Below, in pieces: positions 9,491 to 18,410 of a stretch of 43,077 bases of DNA. The notes under the pieces were generated by a model. That model worked only from the letters and a program-made list of their open reading frames with translations. It was not told where the DNA came from and made no database searches. The translations under genes were made by a program, and so were the position numbers. Every line of letters starts with the position of its first letter. Within the stretch, counting starts at the first letter, position 1. The DNA lies in contig BDEJ01000055.1 of assembly GCA_001653155.1 (NCBI GenBank), forward strand, positions 1-43,077. The letters run 5' to 3'. The DNA comes from Porphyromonadaceae bacterium H1. GTDB taxonomy: Bacteria; Bacteroidota; Bacteroidia; Bacteroidales; Paludibacteraceae.

Positions 9491-10879
9491 CTATTTTGCA
9501 AATTCAAGTTTCCTTAATTTGTTCCATGCTCCTCGTGTGAAGTCCGGTATTTCAACCGGCATTGATCCGTTTTTCAATGATACCTCAGTCAGAGGAATCA
9601 GACAGCACCACTCAGCCAGATCATATACATCCATATCAAGAGGGAGGCCTTTTTGTAAGCAATAAATCAAGCGATAATCCATAATAAAATCCATCCCGCC
9701 GTGTCCTCCCACCTTTTGGGCTTTTGCCTCCAACTTATCGTCGACGATCGGGTGACGGTATTTCTGCATTAATTCTTTTTGGATAGACTCAGGCAAAAAT
9801 TTATGAGTGCTCAGGTTCTCATGATTCTTAGCCTCTTCGAGGTCGATACCATGAATATCGAGTGCATAACCTTCCACCGGATACTTATTGGCGAATCCTT
9901 TTGTACCTGTCAGTTGATACATGCGACTATACGGACGTGGTGAAGTAACATTGTGTTCTATCAATATTGTATTGCCTTTCTCGGTACGAATTAAGGTAGA
10001 TGTGTGGTCTCCATTTTGAAATTCTTTTACATCTATATTCCGTTTTTCTTTTAAAAACTGAGGATTTCCGATTGCTCGAGTATCCACCGAAATTAAATAG
10101 TTTAGTTTGTCGCCTCGGTGTATATTCATCGCTTGGCAGATAGGCCCTATCCCGTGAGTAGGATATACATCTCCGCGATGTTTCTGATTGTATCTCATCC
10201 GCCAATCTTTCCAATATTTGTCCCAATAGGGCTGTAGTGCGTGGATATAAGCACCTTCACCGTGTATGACTTCTCCCAATAAGCCTTGTTGCACCATATT
10301 CAAAGTGGTTAATTCAAAGAAATCATACACGCAGTTTTCCAATTGCATACAATGCTTTCGAGTTTGTTCCGAAGTATTTACTAAACCCCAGATTTCGTCC
10401 ATCGTAAGTGCTGCCGGAACTTCTATCGCTACGTGTTTTCCATCTTTCATTGCTTTAATGCCAATTTTTGCATGTGCTTTCCAGTCAGTAACAACATAGA
10501 CTAAATCAATATTGGATAGCTCGGTTACTTTCTTCCAGATATTTTCGTTGCCATAAAATTCTTGTGCCGCCGGTTTCCCTAATTTCTTGAGAGTCTGATT
10601 GGCTTTTTTTACTTGCTCCTCGCGTATGTCGCACAAAGCGGATATCTCTACTCCATCGATCTGTGACAATCGGGACACAGCGCTGCTTCCTCTCATTCCT
10701 AAGCCTATGATAGCTATTCTAACCAATGGTAGAGGAGTACAGGTTAGCTGTAAGACATCGTTTTGCCCTTTCATGCGTCGAGGAATGGGCGTTCTTATTC
10801 CTTGAAAAGTTCTTGTTTCTCCGTATCCGTATATGAAAATACTTGTTAAAAGTATTGTTATAAAGATCTTGTTTTTCAT
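9491..10879 (-). CDS. GH109-type NAD-dependent alpha-N-acetylgalactosaminidase, Sec signal peptide
   Basis: A 462-residue protein of the Gfo/Idh/MocA oxidoreductase fold, most like glycoside hydrolase family 109. GH109 enzymes remove terminal alpha-GalNAc using tightly bound NAD in a redox-assisted mechanism. The N-terminus (MKNKIFITILLTSIFIYGYG) is a Sec-type signal peptide. The Rossmann motif GLGMRG lies at residues 59-64. Family motifs include VAIEVPAALTMDEIW, MQLENCVYDF, YPTHGIGPICQAMNIHRGD and GHGGMDFIMDYR. It is the last gene of the large minus-strand locus, 33 nt behind a second GH109 gene with the same motifs. Without a family search it could also be a related sugar oxidoreductase, but the motif set and three copies beside an alpha-galactosidase favour GH109. 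Confidence 0.85.
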   Translation of the reverse strand: MKNKIFITILLTSIFIYGYGETRTFQGIRTPIPRRMKGQNDVLQLTCTPLPLVRIAIIGLGMRGSSAVSRLSQIDGVEISALCDIREEQVKKANQTLKKLGKPAAQEFYGNENIWKKVTELSNIDLVYVVTDWKAHAKIGIKAMKDGKHVAIEVPAALTMDEIWGLVNTSEQTRKHCMQLENCVYDFFELTTLNMVQQGLLGEVIHGEGAYIHALQPYWDKYWKDWRMRYNQKHRGDVYPTHGIGPICQAMNIHRGDKLNYLISVDTRAIGNPQFLKEKRNIDVKEFQNGDHTSTLIRTEKGNTILIEHNVTSPRPYSRMYQLTGTKGFANKYPVEGYALDIHGIDLEEAKNHENLSTHKFLPESIQKELMQKYRHPIVDDKLEAKAQKVGGHGGMDFIMDYRLIYCLQKGLPLDMDVYDLAEWCCLIPLTEVSLKNGSMPVEIPDFTRGAWNKLRKLEFAK

Positions 10880-10912
10880 CGTTTTGAGTAATATTTAATA
10901 TTATTGTTTTTC

Positions 10913-12166
10913 TTATTCGGCAAAATGAAGTCCGTTCAAATTATTCCATGCTCCACGTGTGAAGTCGGGTATTTCGATGGGTATACTTCCATTTTGTATC
11001 GATATGGCTGTAAGCTCCACTAAACATGACCATTCAACTGCATCGTACACGTCCATGTCAAGAGGTAAGCCTTTTTGTAAGCAATAAACCAGTCGGTAGT
11101 CCATGATAAAATCCATTCCGTCATGAGCCCCTATGTGTTTTGCCGTTTCGCCCATTTTATCATAAAATGGGTGTTCATATTGTTCTAATAATTCTTTGGC
11201 TGATTGCTCAAAATCGATAGTATTTTTTGCCAACTGGATAATGGGTGGCTCCCCTTTGCGAACGAAACCTTGAGTACCGCTCAGCAGATAGTTTCGGCAA
11301 TAAGGGCGAGGGCTTGATATATCATGCTGAATAAGAATGGTTTTCTGTTTTTCCGTTTTGATAATGGTGGTATTTATGTTGCCCAAGACGCAATCCAGAT
11401 GAAAGTTGGCATCACCGGTATCTGGGTAGTTGAATTGTCCGTTTGAAACCGAAACAAGCCACGATAGTCTGTCTCCCCGGTGGATATTCATGGCTTGGCA
11501 GAGCGGTCCTAACCCGTGTGTAGGATAGGGATTGCCTTCCTTCGTCCACTGTTGGGCATATTCCGGCCTCTTCTTAAAATCAATATGCCGTAAATCGTGG
11601 ATATAACCTCCTTCGGCATGGATGATATCTCCCAACAAACCTTGGGAATGCATATTGAGTGCTGCCAATTCGAGCCTTCCGTAACAACAATTCTCCAGCA
11701 TTATGCAATGACGACGATATTTCTCAGCTGTATCGACAATTCTCCAACAATCGGTAATAGTATTGGCAATAGGCACTTCTACTGCTACATGCTTTCCATG
11801 CTCCATAGCATAAATTGCTATTTCTGCATGTAGATTGATGTTTGTGCATACATACATCAGATCAATATCTTCTCTTTTGCATATTTTGCGCCAATCTTCG
11901 CTTTCGTTGTATTCATCTGCAGGTTTACAGTTGTTTGTATTAAGTATTTTCTGTGCTGCTAGTAGATTTTCATTGTTTAAATCGCAAATGGCTTTTATTT
12001 CAACTCCTTCTATGTATGTGTAGTTGACCAATGATTCCTTTCCACGTTTTCCAAGTCCGATGAATGCTACACGTAGTAGTGGGATGGGGGCACATGCTAA
12101 TAATAATACATTGGTTTCATTGGATGTTATTGTCGTATCCTTGTGGGACTTTTTGATTTTTTGCAT
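10913..12166 (-). CDS. GH109-type alpha-N-acetylgalactosaminidase paralogue without signal peptide
   Basis: A 417-residue GH109-like protein, clearly paralogous to the gene just downstream: the stretch NVLLLACAPIPLLRVAFIGLG matches DVLQLTCTPLPLVRIAIIGLG there. Motifs: Rossmann GLGKRG, VAVEVPIANTITDCW, MLENCCYGRLELAALNM, YPTHGLGPLCQAMNIHRGD and GAHDGMDFIMDYR. In this last motif HGGMDF has become HDGMDF, a possible change close to the active site. The N-terminus is short, polar and lysine-rich, with no signal peptide. An in-frame stop lies two codons before the ATG, so the start cannot be moved upstream. A cytoplasmic location, acting on imported oligosaccharides or glycopeptides, is the simplest reading. 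Confidence 0.82.
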   Translation of the reverse strand: MQKIKKSHKDTTITSNETNVLLLACAPIPLLRVAFIGLGKRGKESLVNYTYIEGVEIKAICDLNNENLLAAQKILNTNNCKPADEYNESEDWRKICKREDIDLMYVCTNINLHAEIAIYAMEHGKHVAVEVPIANTITDCWRIVDTAEKYRRHCIMLENCCYGRLELAALNMHSQGLLGDIIHAEGGYIHDLRHIDFKKRPEYAQQWTKEGNPYPTHGLGPLCQAMNIHRGDRLSWLVSVSNGQFNYPDTGDANFHLDCVLGNINTTIIKTEKQKTILIQHDISSPRPYCRNYLLSGTQGFVRKGEPPIIQLAKNTIDFEQSAKELLEQYEHPFYDKMGETAKHIGAHDGMDFIMDYRLVYCLQKGLPLDMDVYDAVEWSCLVELTAISIQNGSIPIEIPDFTRGAWNNLNGLHFAE

Positions 12167-12277
12167 AAATATTTATGGGTTCAGAAGTCTAAAATATGAT
12201 ACTTTTAGTAAGAAAGCGTTTTAAGTATGTTTGTTAAGTTTCTTTGTTTTATCTTTCAGCTTTTCTTGAATGTGTTA

Positions 12278-14512
12278 TTATGGTTTCTTTACTGGCTTGT
12301 GGGAGATAATCTCCGAGTTCGAATCCGAAGCTTCCAAATATAATACAATGCTTTGATATATGTTCTGTAGTTGCGGATTAAAACCTTCTTTTAAAAGAAA
12401 ATCTCCCTTTATTGTTTTACCATTCCCCCAGAAAACCGGCTTGGGATTGTTTAGCTCGGTGATGGTGTAGTTTTTGTTATCGTCCAAGCCGTTCAATTTG
12501 AAATTTACAGTTGATAAATAGCCTTTGTAATCAAGGCAAAAGGCGTAGAAAACCGAACGACGCTTGTCTTTGCTTACATACATGAGGGCGTAATAACCGG
12601 ATTCATCGTAAGGCGATACAATCCGGTACAAATCTCCGAATTGGATAATATCTCTTATCTCTTTGTATTCCTTGATTGCCTTTTTCAGATTTTGGGATTC
12701 TTCTCCCGTGAGGTCTTGCAGCTTCATTTCGAAGCCAAGACGTCCGGTCATTGCCATGTCCATACGAAATTTAGCAGGGATAATTCGTTTGGTATGCCGG
12801 TTGGGAACATGTGAAAAATGTGCTCCCGTTGCAATGGCTGGATATATAAGATTACTTCCGTATTGTATAAATGCCCGGCTAAACGCATCGGTGTTGTCGC
12901 TGGCCCAGAAGTCCTGATGATATTTCAGCGAACCGTATTCTACTCGTCCTCCTCCGGATGAGCATACTTGAATGATAACGTGAGGGTACTTTTTGCGAAT
13001 TCGCTCATACACATTGTACAATCCCTCGGTATAGCCGATCCAGAAGTGCGATTGTCTATCGGCAGGTAGCCAGGATGAACCAACCGACTCTATGTGTCGG
13101 TTGGCATCCCACTTGATATACGATATGTCGTTAGAGAGTTGCAATACGGAGTCGAATGCGTTGAAAATAAAGTCTTGTACGGCCGGATTACTGAGGTCGA
13201 GTACCCACTGATTGCGCCGGAGGGGAGCTTCGCGTCCTTCAACTTTTACAATCCATTCGGGATGTCGCTTGGCTAAGTCGCTTTCGGGACTGACCATCTC
13301 CGGCTCTATCCAGATGCCGAACTTCACTCCTTTGTTTTTGGCGTATTTGGCCAGCGAGTCAATACCGTTAGGTAATTTCTTACGGTTTACTTGCCAGTCG
13401 CCTAAACCCATTCGGGCGCTGTTGCGAGGATAATTGTTCCCGAACCACCCATCGTCGAGTACAAACATTTCAATCCCCAAGTAAGCTGCGCCGTCTATCA
13501 TATCTTTTAATGACTGTTCGTTGAAGTCAAAATAGACACCCTCCCAACTGTTCAATACTATCGGACGTATTTCGGTCGGAGCATATAGTCCGTCTTTGCG
13601 TGCCCAATCGTGTAGATTTCGACTGGCATCTCCGGAACCATTAGAGCTGTAAGTATACACCATTGGTGGAGTAACAAAAGATTTCCCGGTTGCCAAATGA
13701 TATTCACCTGCATACGGATTGATGCCTGCCGAAATGTTCAGGGTATTAAATTCATCCAACTCAAAATTCAATTTAAAATTGTTACTCCATGCCAATGCCC
13801 CTGCTATAACTTCTCCGTTGTTTTCGTTCATCGGATTGTTCAATGAAAGCAGGAAAGAGGGATTTTCGCTGTGTGTCGAACGGATGCCTTTGCGTGTCTC
13901 GATGCTTTTCATGCCATGTGTAAGGCGAATTTCTTCTACCGACATTTCGGTTGTAGCTATCCCATAAAAATGAGTCAGATAGTATTGCCGTGCATCAACA
14001 GGCAGATAAAACGAATAATAATTGTGTAAAACAACATTGTCCTCTTCGTGATTCGTTATTTCCGTGTACATGACATATACGTTTTCCTTGTAATATGCTT
14101 TATAAAAAAGTTTTACTTCCAAAGGATATTTTTTATCTCTCAGAAAAAGGACCAGTATTTCGATGCCTTTCTCATTGTCGAAATGCCGTTCGTGCCTGTT
14201 GTATTGTAGTTCCGTGTTAAGATCACCATCGAAGTGAGTTATACGCAATGCCGGTTCTCTAAAATTTTTCCCCCCCATGGTCGAATAGGCCTCATTGGGA
14301 GTACCGTATTCGGTGGTTCGGTACAGCATTTTCGATAAAAAAGGAGAAGTATCTACTAATTTGTTGCCGAAATATCGGTGCAATAGCCTCCCTTTGTCGT
14401 CCACCTCCAATACGGTCGACAGCTTGTTGGTGTTGAGAGTTATCAATTCGGCGCATCGTAGCACCGATATGCTTGATAAAGTTAGTATAATAATGATAAA
14501 GTTACGTTTCAT
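12278..14512 (-). CDS. GH36 alpha-galactosidase, exported
   Basis: A 744-residue enzyme removing terminal alpha-linked galactose; some GH36 members instead prefer alpha-GalNAc. The N-terminus is a signal-peptide-like hydrophobic segment (residues 4-19), followed by the beta-supersandwich domain, the (beta/alpha)8 barrel from about 315, and a C-terminal beta domain. GH36 motifs: MFVLDDGWFGNN, FGIWIEPEMVSPES, YIKWDANRH with the expected nucleophile D469, and FWASDNTDAF with the expected acid/base D539. Length is normal for bacterial GH36. The gene is only 6 nt behind the S9 peptidase gene and 111 nt before GH109 genes, so it is read with them. With GH109, the pair could trim blood-group A- and B-type or mucin alpha-GalNAc/alpha-Gal ends; this is inference. 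Confidence 0.92.
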   Translation of the reverse strand: MKRNFIIIILTLSSISVLRCAELITLNTNKLSTVLEVDDKGRLLHRYFGNKLVDTSPFLSKMLYRTTEYGTPNEAYSTMGGKNFREPALRITHFDGDLNTELQYNRHERHFDNEKGIEILVLFLRDKKYPLEVKLFYKAYYKENVYVMYTEITNHEEDNVVLHNYYSFYLPVDARQYYLTHFYGIATTEMSVEEIRLTHGMKSIETRKGIRSTHSENPSFLLSLNNPMNENNGEVIAGALAWSNNFKLNFELDEFNTLNISAGINPYAGEYHLATGKSFVTPPMVYTYSSNGSGDASRNLHDWARKDGLYAPTEIRPIVLNSWEGVYFDFNEQSLKDMIDGAAYLGIEMFVLDDGWFGNNYPRNSARMGLGDWQVNRKKLPNGIDSLAKYAKNKGVKFGIWIEPEMVSPESDLAKRHPEWIVKVEGREAPLRRNQWVLDLSNPAVQDFIFNAFDSVLQLSNDISYIKWDANRHIESVGSSWLPADRQSHFWIGYTEGLYNVYERIRKKYPHVIIQVCSSGGGRVEYGSLKYHQDFWASDNTDAFSRAFIQYGSNLIYPAIATGAHFSHVPNRHTKRIIPAKFRMDMAMTGRLGFEMKLQDLTGEESQNLKKAIKEYKEIRDIIQFGDLYRIVSPYDESGYYALMYVSKDKRRSVFYAFCLDYKGYLSTVNFKLNGLDDNKNYTITELNNPKPVFWGNGKTIKGDFLLKEGFNPQLQNIYQSIVLYLEASDSNSEIISHKPVKKP

Positions 14513-14518
14513 AGTCTA

Positions 14519-16780
14519 TCATTGTTCTGGATTGCTGAGGTGATACGATTTATATTTTTCAAAAGGGAATATTCGCTCGAAAGATGTAGAAGTGTCATCT
14601 TTGAGCCACTTGTTGAACCATTCGAGATTTTTAGTCAGTATTCGTTTATAGAGTAGAGGGTCGGTGATGCTGTGTCCCATTTCCGGGTATAGTTCCAACA
14701 CCGTTGGTACGCCATAAGATTTAAGCGCTTTGTAGAAAAGTATTGCTCCGCCCACAGGACAACGAGGATCTTTCTCTCCGTGCTGTATCAGTGTGGGAGT
14801 TTTCACCTTGTTGCTATAGTATAGAGGGGAGTACTGAATGTGCATGGCTCCGTTTTCCCAAGGCCGTTCGTCGAAGGCTTTGTGTAGAATGCGCTCAACC
14901 GTCCACAGGTTGGCATACATGCCCTCAATGCTCGGCAAACCAGCACCGAACTGAGCGGCTTTGAAACGAGTGGTCTGAGAGATGATGGCAGGGGTAAGAA
15001 AACCTCCATAGCTCCAACCGCATACTCCCATACGCTTTTCATCAATAAATCCTTGCTCCAGCAGATAGTCCACACCTCGCATTACATCTCTAAAGTCCAT
15101 TCCCCCCAAGTCATAATGTGTAGTTTTTATAAATTCCGATCCGTAGTTAGCACTTCCGCGGAAGTTAGGAAACAGCAGTACGTAATCTTCCGCTGCATAG
15201 GCCTTGAGAGGTTGTTGCTCCCAGTCTGGTAGCCATTCATTGAGTTTATGCCAGTTCGGGCCACCATGGGTAACAAGCAGCAGTGGATATTTTTTTGAAG
15301 GATCGAAGCCAGGAGGTTTAATGAGTAGTGCTTCTATTTTCCAGCCATCGCTCGGGTAAGTAATAATCTCACCATGTTCGTTATCGTAATCTTTTACCCA
15401 AGGGTTAATGTCCGTGATGCGGCGAGGGTTGCCGTTAGGCAAGTCTATAGCGTGAATGTCGGGTTTGGTGTTGACATTTTGCCGAATGAAAGCAGCTTGA
15501 GTAAAGTCGTAACTGAAAGAGATGAGACTTATACAATCCTGTCCTTCAGTGATGTGCCGTACACTACCGTTTGCCACATTTGCAGCGAACAGATTATAGC
15601 CTACCCCTTCACCGTTGGTAAACCAAATCTCGCTATCGTCGTTTGACCAGGTAATGCTTTCACCGCCCCGGAAGAAATCCATTCCCTCGGCAATATTCTT
15701 TATTTTGCGTTCGGTCACCGAAAGGACATACATTTGTAGCGGAATGTAGCGACTATAGCATTTGAGTGTGGCTGTCTCTGGTGCATTGGCAATGAATACG
15801 ACCTGCTTCCCGTCGCGTGACCATACGAATCGTGACAGTTGTGGATAGGCTGTCTCAGTCAGGCAAATACTTCCCTGATCCGAATCGTGAAGCCATAAAG
15901 TTCCCGGTAAAAGGTAGGGGCCGTCGTGATAATTGACATAAGCTTGTGCTTCAACTCCAGCAGTAATGTAGGCAATGGCATTGTTGTGAGGTGCCCAAGC
16001 AAAAAAACGAACTCCTTTTGGGGCCGTACTTATTTGTTTTACTTTCTCTGTGAAATGAGCGTCTATGCAGAACAATTGCGGTTGTGCACCGGTTGCGGTA
16101 TGTATGAACGCTATCTGCTTGCCATCAGCTGACCATTGGGGGCTTCCGGTAAGCACAAGAGTATCGGATAGACTGCGTATTTTGCCGCTTTTCAGCTCTT
16201 TTATCCACATCTGTTTCCGCGGAGCCCATTGTTTCTCTTCCGGTGATATTACCCGTCCCCATTGGGCACGATATGCCGTTTCTTCAGCGGAAGGAGGCAA
16301 TACTGTAACATACAACAGAGCAGATGCATCGGGTGACCATGCATAATCCGATACGCTTTGTATGGCGTGAGTAACAGCTTGAGGTTTCCCTCCCGTAGGA
16401 GATATACGGTATACCTGTACAGCAGTAGATTGCTTTGCAGGATTTGCAAAATAGGTAATCCATTTCGAATCAGGTGACCATCGGAAGAGTTTATTTTTCG
16501 GGTCAGCTGACGTTAAAGCATAACGAATGTCCAGTTTTACACTTTCTCCACTGCAGATGGAGCTTATGTAAAACTTGGATGGAGGGGCAGGATAGCCATC
16601 TCGGGTAAACCCGGTCTGATAGAAAACATATTTTCCATCGGGAGAGATCTCAGTTGAGATGAGTTGTTCTGTGAGCAGGATATCGTCAACTGTCCACCTC
16701 TTTAGGCTTGATGCCGAACAAATGCCTTCAAACAGCACTATGGCAAGCAGTAAAAATTTATACTTTTTTTTGCGTAACAT
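14519..16780 (-). CDS. S9 family (prolyl oligopeptidase-type) serine peptidase, exported
   Basis: A 753-residue peptidase with a signal peptide (MLRKKKYKFLLLAIVLFEGICSA), a beta-propeller N-terminal domain made of WD40-like PD40 repeats (RWSPDSKWITYFA, AWSPDASALLYV, QWSADGKQIAFI, VWSRDGKQVVFIA), and a C-terminal alpha/beta-hydrolase domain from about 480. The catalytic triad is visible: Ser590 in GWSYGG, Asp671 in HGEKDPRCP, His703 in EMGHSITDP. Family members cleave short peptides, often dipeptides from the N-terminus or after proline, usually in the periplasm of Bacteroidetes. It sits inside the glycosidase operon, 6 nt before the GH36 gene, suggesting that the locus handles peptide as well as sugar. 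The exact specificity (DPP IV-like or acylaminoacyl-like) cannot be called. Confidence 0.92.
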   Translation of the reverse strand: MLRKKKYKFLLLAIVLFEGICSASSLKRWTVDDILLTEQLISTEISPDGKYVFYQTGFTRDGYPAPPSKFYISSICSGESVKLDIRYALTSADPKNKLFRWSPDSKWITYFANPAKQSTAVQVYRISPTGGKPQAVTHAIQSVSDYAWSPDASALLYVTVLPPSAEETAYRAQWGRVISPEEKQWAPRKQMWIKELKSGKIRSLSDTLVLTGSPQWSADGKQIAFIHTATGAQPQLFCIDAHFTEKVKQISTAPKGVRFFAWAPHNNAIAYITAGVEAQAYVNYHDGPYLLPGTLWLHDSDQGSICLTETAYPQLSRFVWSRDGKQVVFIANAPETATLKCYSRYIPLQMYVLSVTERKIKNIAEGMDFFRGGESITWSNDDSEIWFTNGEGVGYNLFAANVANGSVRHITEGQDCISLISFSYDFTQAAFIRQNVNTKPDIHAIDLPNGNPRRITDINPWVKDYDNEHGEIITYPSDGWKIEALLIKPPGFDPSKKYPLLLVTHGGPNWHKLNEWLPDWEQQPLKAYAAEDYVLLFPNFRGSANYGSEFIKTTHYDLGGMDFRDVMRGVDYLLEQGFIDEKRMGVCGWSYGGFLTPAIISQTTRFKAAQFGAGLPSIEGMYANLWTVERILHKAFDERPWENGAMHIQYSPLYYSNKVKTPTLIQHGEKDPRCPVGGAILFYKALKSYGVPTVLELYPEMGHSITDPLLYKRILTKNLEWFNKWLKDDTSTSFERIFPFEKYKSYHLSNPEQ

Positions 16781-16811
16781 TCAATAGCGTATAGCTGTTG
16801 ATAAAAAGAAA

Positions 16812-16924
16812 TAAAAAAGCATACTTTATTGCTTTATTCCGAAAAAGTAATGGCAATATTTGAAAAATATGCTTACATGCTACGGAATGCATTTTTCTTA
16901 ACAACTTGTTAGTATGCTTTTTTA
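16812..16924. repeat. Nested inverted repeats between GH109 and S9 peptidase genes
   Basis: A 13-bp perfect inverted repeat (TAAAAAAGCATAC at 16812-16824, its complement at 16912-16924) encloses a second one, ATTCCG (16836-16841) with CGGAAT (16883-16888). Near the middle is a weaker pairing between GCAATATTT and AAATATGC. The 113-bp unit fills most of the 178-bp gap between two genes of the same operon. It could fold as a long hairpin, act as a partial terminator separating operon halves, or be a small MITE-like remnant. Nothing shows which. Confidence 0.4.
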
Positions 16925-16958
16925 CATAACATTATATGTTGTCTTTATTTTAAAATTA

Positions 16959-18311
16959 TTATAATCCGAAAGCGGGCTTTCTTGTTTTCCATTTTTCTTT
17001 AGTGAAGTCGGGGAAGTATTCCGGAGTACTTCCTTTGGCAATAGAAGCCTCGGAAAGTGGAATAATAGCGCTCCAAGCTGTGGCATCGTAAATGTCAATA
17101 GGAGGATAGGCGTTTTCACGTACACTACGAACGTATTCTCTGATGGTAAAATAGTCTATTCCCCCGTGTCCTGCATTTTGTGCTTTAGCATAATGGTCTT
17201 TCCACATCGGATGGTCATATTTTTGCATATAAGCGTCGTATTCTTTATCTTTTTGCCACTTATCTTTGGGCGATACGCCTTCCAAGTAAATCCCTTTTAC
17301 CAAATAGCGTCCGCTCCACATACCACCGGTACCTTGCAATGAATAGTCGCGCGAATAGGGGCGTGGCAGATAGTTGTCGTAGGTAACAACGATGGTTTCA
17401 CCTTTTACGGTTTTGATGACCGTAGTGATTATATCGCCTTGCTTGAATTTGTAAGAAGCATTCGGATGATTCGGACCTCCTTGCGGATGCTTACGAACGT
17501 ATTCGTTGATGGCCTGTGCTCGAGTAGCAGTGGAGGTAAGGTAGAGAAACTGATTGCCTCGGTTGATGTCGAACCAATTGGCAACCGGACCGATACCGTG
17601 TGTGGGATACTGATCGGCATTACGCAGGGCGGCATATTTTACGAAATGTTCCGTTTTAGTAACTGTATCTACCGGCTTCAGCCACTTAGGAGTTCCCCAA
17701 GCTGAGTGTCGATAGCCACAAGTAGCGTGCATCGGAATACCGAAAAGCTTGTCGCGAAGCATTTGGAGTACAGCCATGCACTCACGATCGTAGCAGCAGT
17801 TTTCGAGTAGCATGATGTTTGTTCCGGTTTGCTCGTAGGTATTTACCAACTCCCAGCATTCTTCAATGGTACGAGCTCCAGGCACCTCCATTCCGACGTA
17901 CTTCTTAGCTTTCATGGAGTCGAGTGCCATTTGCACATGCCAATCCCAATTGGCAGCAATAATTACTCCATCGAGATCTTTACGATCGAGCATATCGCGA
18001 TAGGCTAATTCACTTCCGGTATATACTTTCACGTTTTCATGACCGTTCTTTTTCAGAATGCCGAGCGAAAGTTCAATTGCTTTCGGGTTTACATCGCAAA
18101 TGGCCGGAACGCTAACGTTTTCTTCCTTTGAGAGCAGATTCAACAGATGACGTCCGCGATTACCTACTCCAATCACACCTACGGCAATTTTTTCTTTCCG
18201 TGTCTTGGTCGCTATATTTTTACTGAAAATAGCTTGCGGGTTCATTGCTAAGCCTACTCCGGCAATTCCCGCAGTTTTTAAAAAGTTTCTACGGCTTAAT
18301 TCTTTAGTCAT
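16959..18311 (-). CDS. GH109-type alpha-N-acetylgalactosaminidase with Tat-type signal
   Basis: A 450-residue GH109-like protein, the third copy in the locus. The N-terminus carries a twin-arginine-type motif, SRRNFLKTAGIAGVGLA, which predicts export of the folded, cofactor-loaded protein if the host has a Tat system. The Rossmann motif GVGNRG is near residue 50. Family motifs: KYVGMEVPGARTIEECW, MLLENCCYDRECMAVLQM, YPTHGIGPVANWFDINRGN and NAGHGGIDYFTIREYV. It diverges from the other two copies (YFTIREYV in place of FIMDYRLV, for example) and looks closest to the classic GH109 layout. It lies 99 nt behind a T9SS-sorted FISUMP protein gene and 178 nt before the S9 peptidase gene. Activity on alpha-GalNAc is a family-level inference. 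Confidence 0.88.
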   Translation of the reverse strand: MTKELSRRNFLKTAGIAGVGLAMNPQAIFSKNIATKTRKEKIAVGVIGVGNRGRHLLNLLSKEENVSVPAICDVNPKAIELSLGILKKNGHENVKVYTGSELAYRDMLDRKDLDGVIIAANWDWHVQMALDSMKAKKYVGMEVPGARTIEECWELVNTYEQTGTNIMLLENCCYDRECMAVLQMLRDKLFGIPMHATCGYRHSAWGTPKWLKPVDTVTKTEHFVKYAALRNADQYPTHGIGPVANWFDINRGNQFLYLTSTATRAQAINEYVRKHPQGGPNHPNASYKFKQGDIITTVIKTVKGETIVVTYDNYLPRPYSRDYSLQGTGGMWSGRYLVKGIYLEGVSPKDKWQKDKEYDAYMQKYDHPMWKDHYAKAQNAGHGGIDYFTIREYVRSVRENAYPPIDIYDATAWSAIIPLSEASIAKGSTPEYFPDFTKEKWKTRKPAFGL

Positions 18312-18410
18312 TGTAATTTTTTATTTTGATTATGTTCATATGGAAAATCTAAGTTCTAATACACATCATTGAGACGAGAAAACTACCTTGTAGGTATAAA
18401 TGAGGGCAAA

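Noticed and set aside
9491-18311. Calling the three Gfo/Idh/MocA proteins simple sugar dehydrogenases
   Set aside because: Export signals on two copies, the EVP, YPTHG(I/L)GP and HGGMDF-type motifs and the GH36 neighbour fit GH109 better, though only an assay would settle it.
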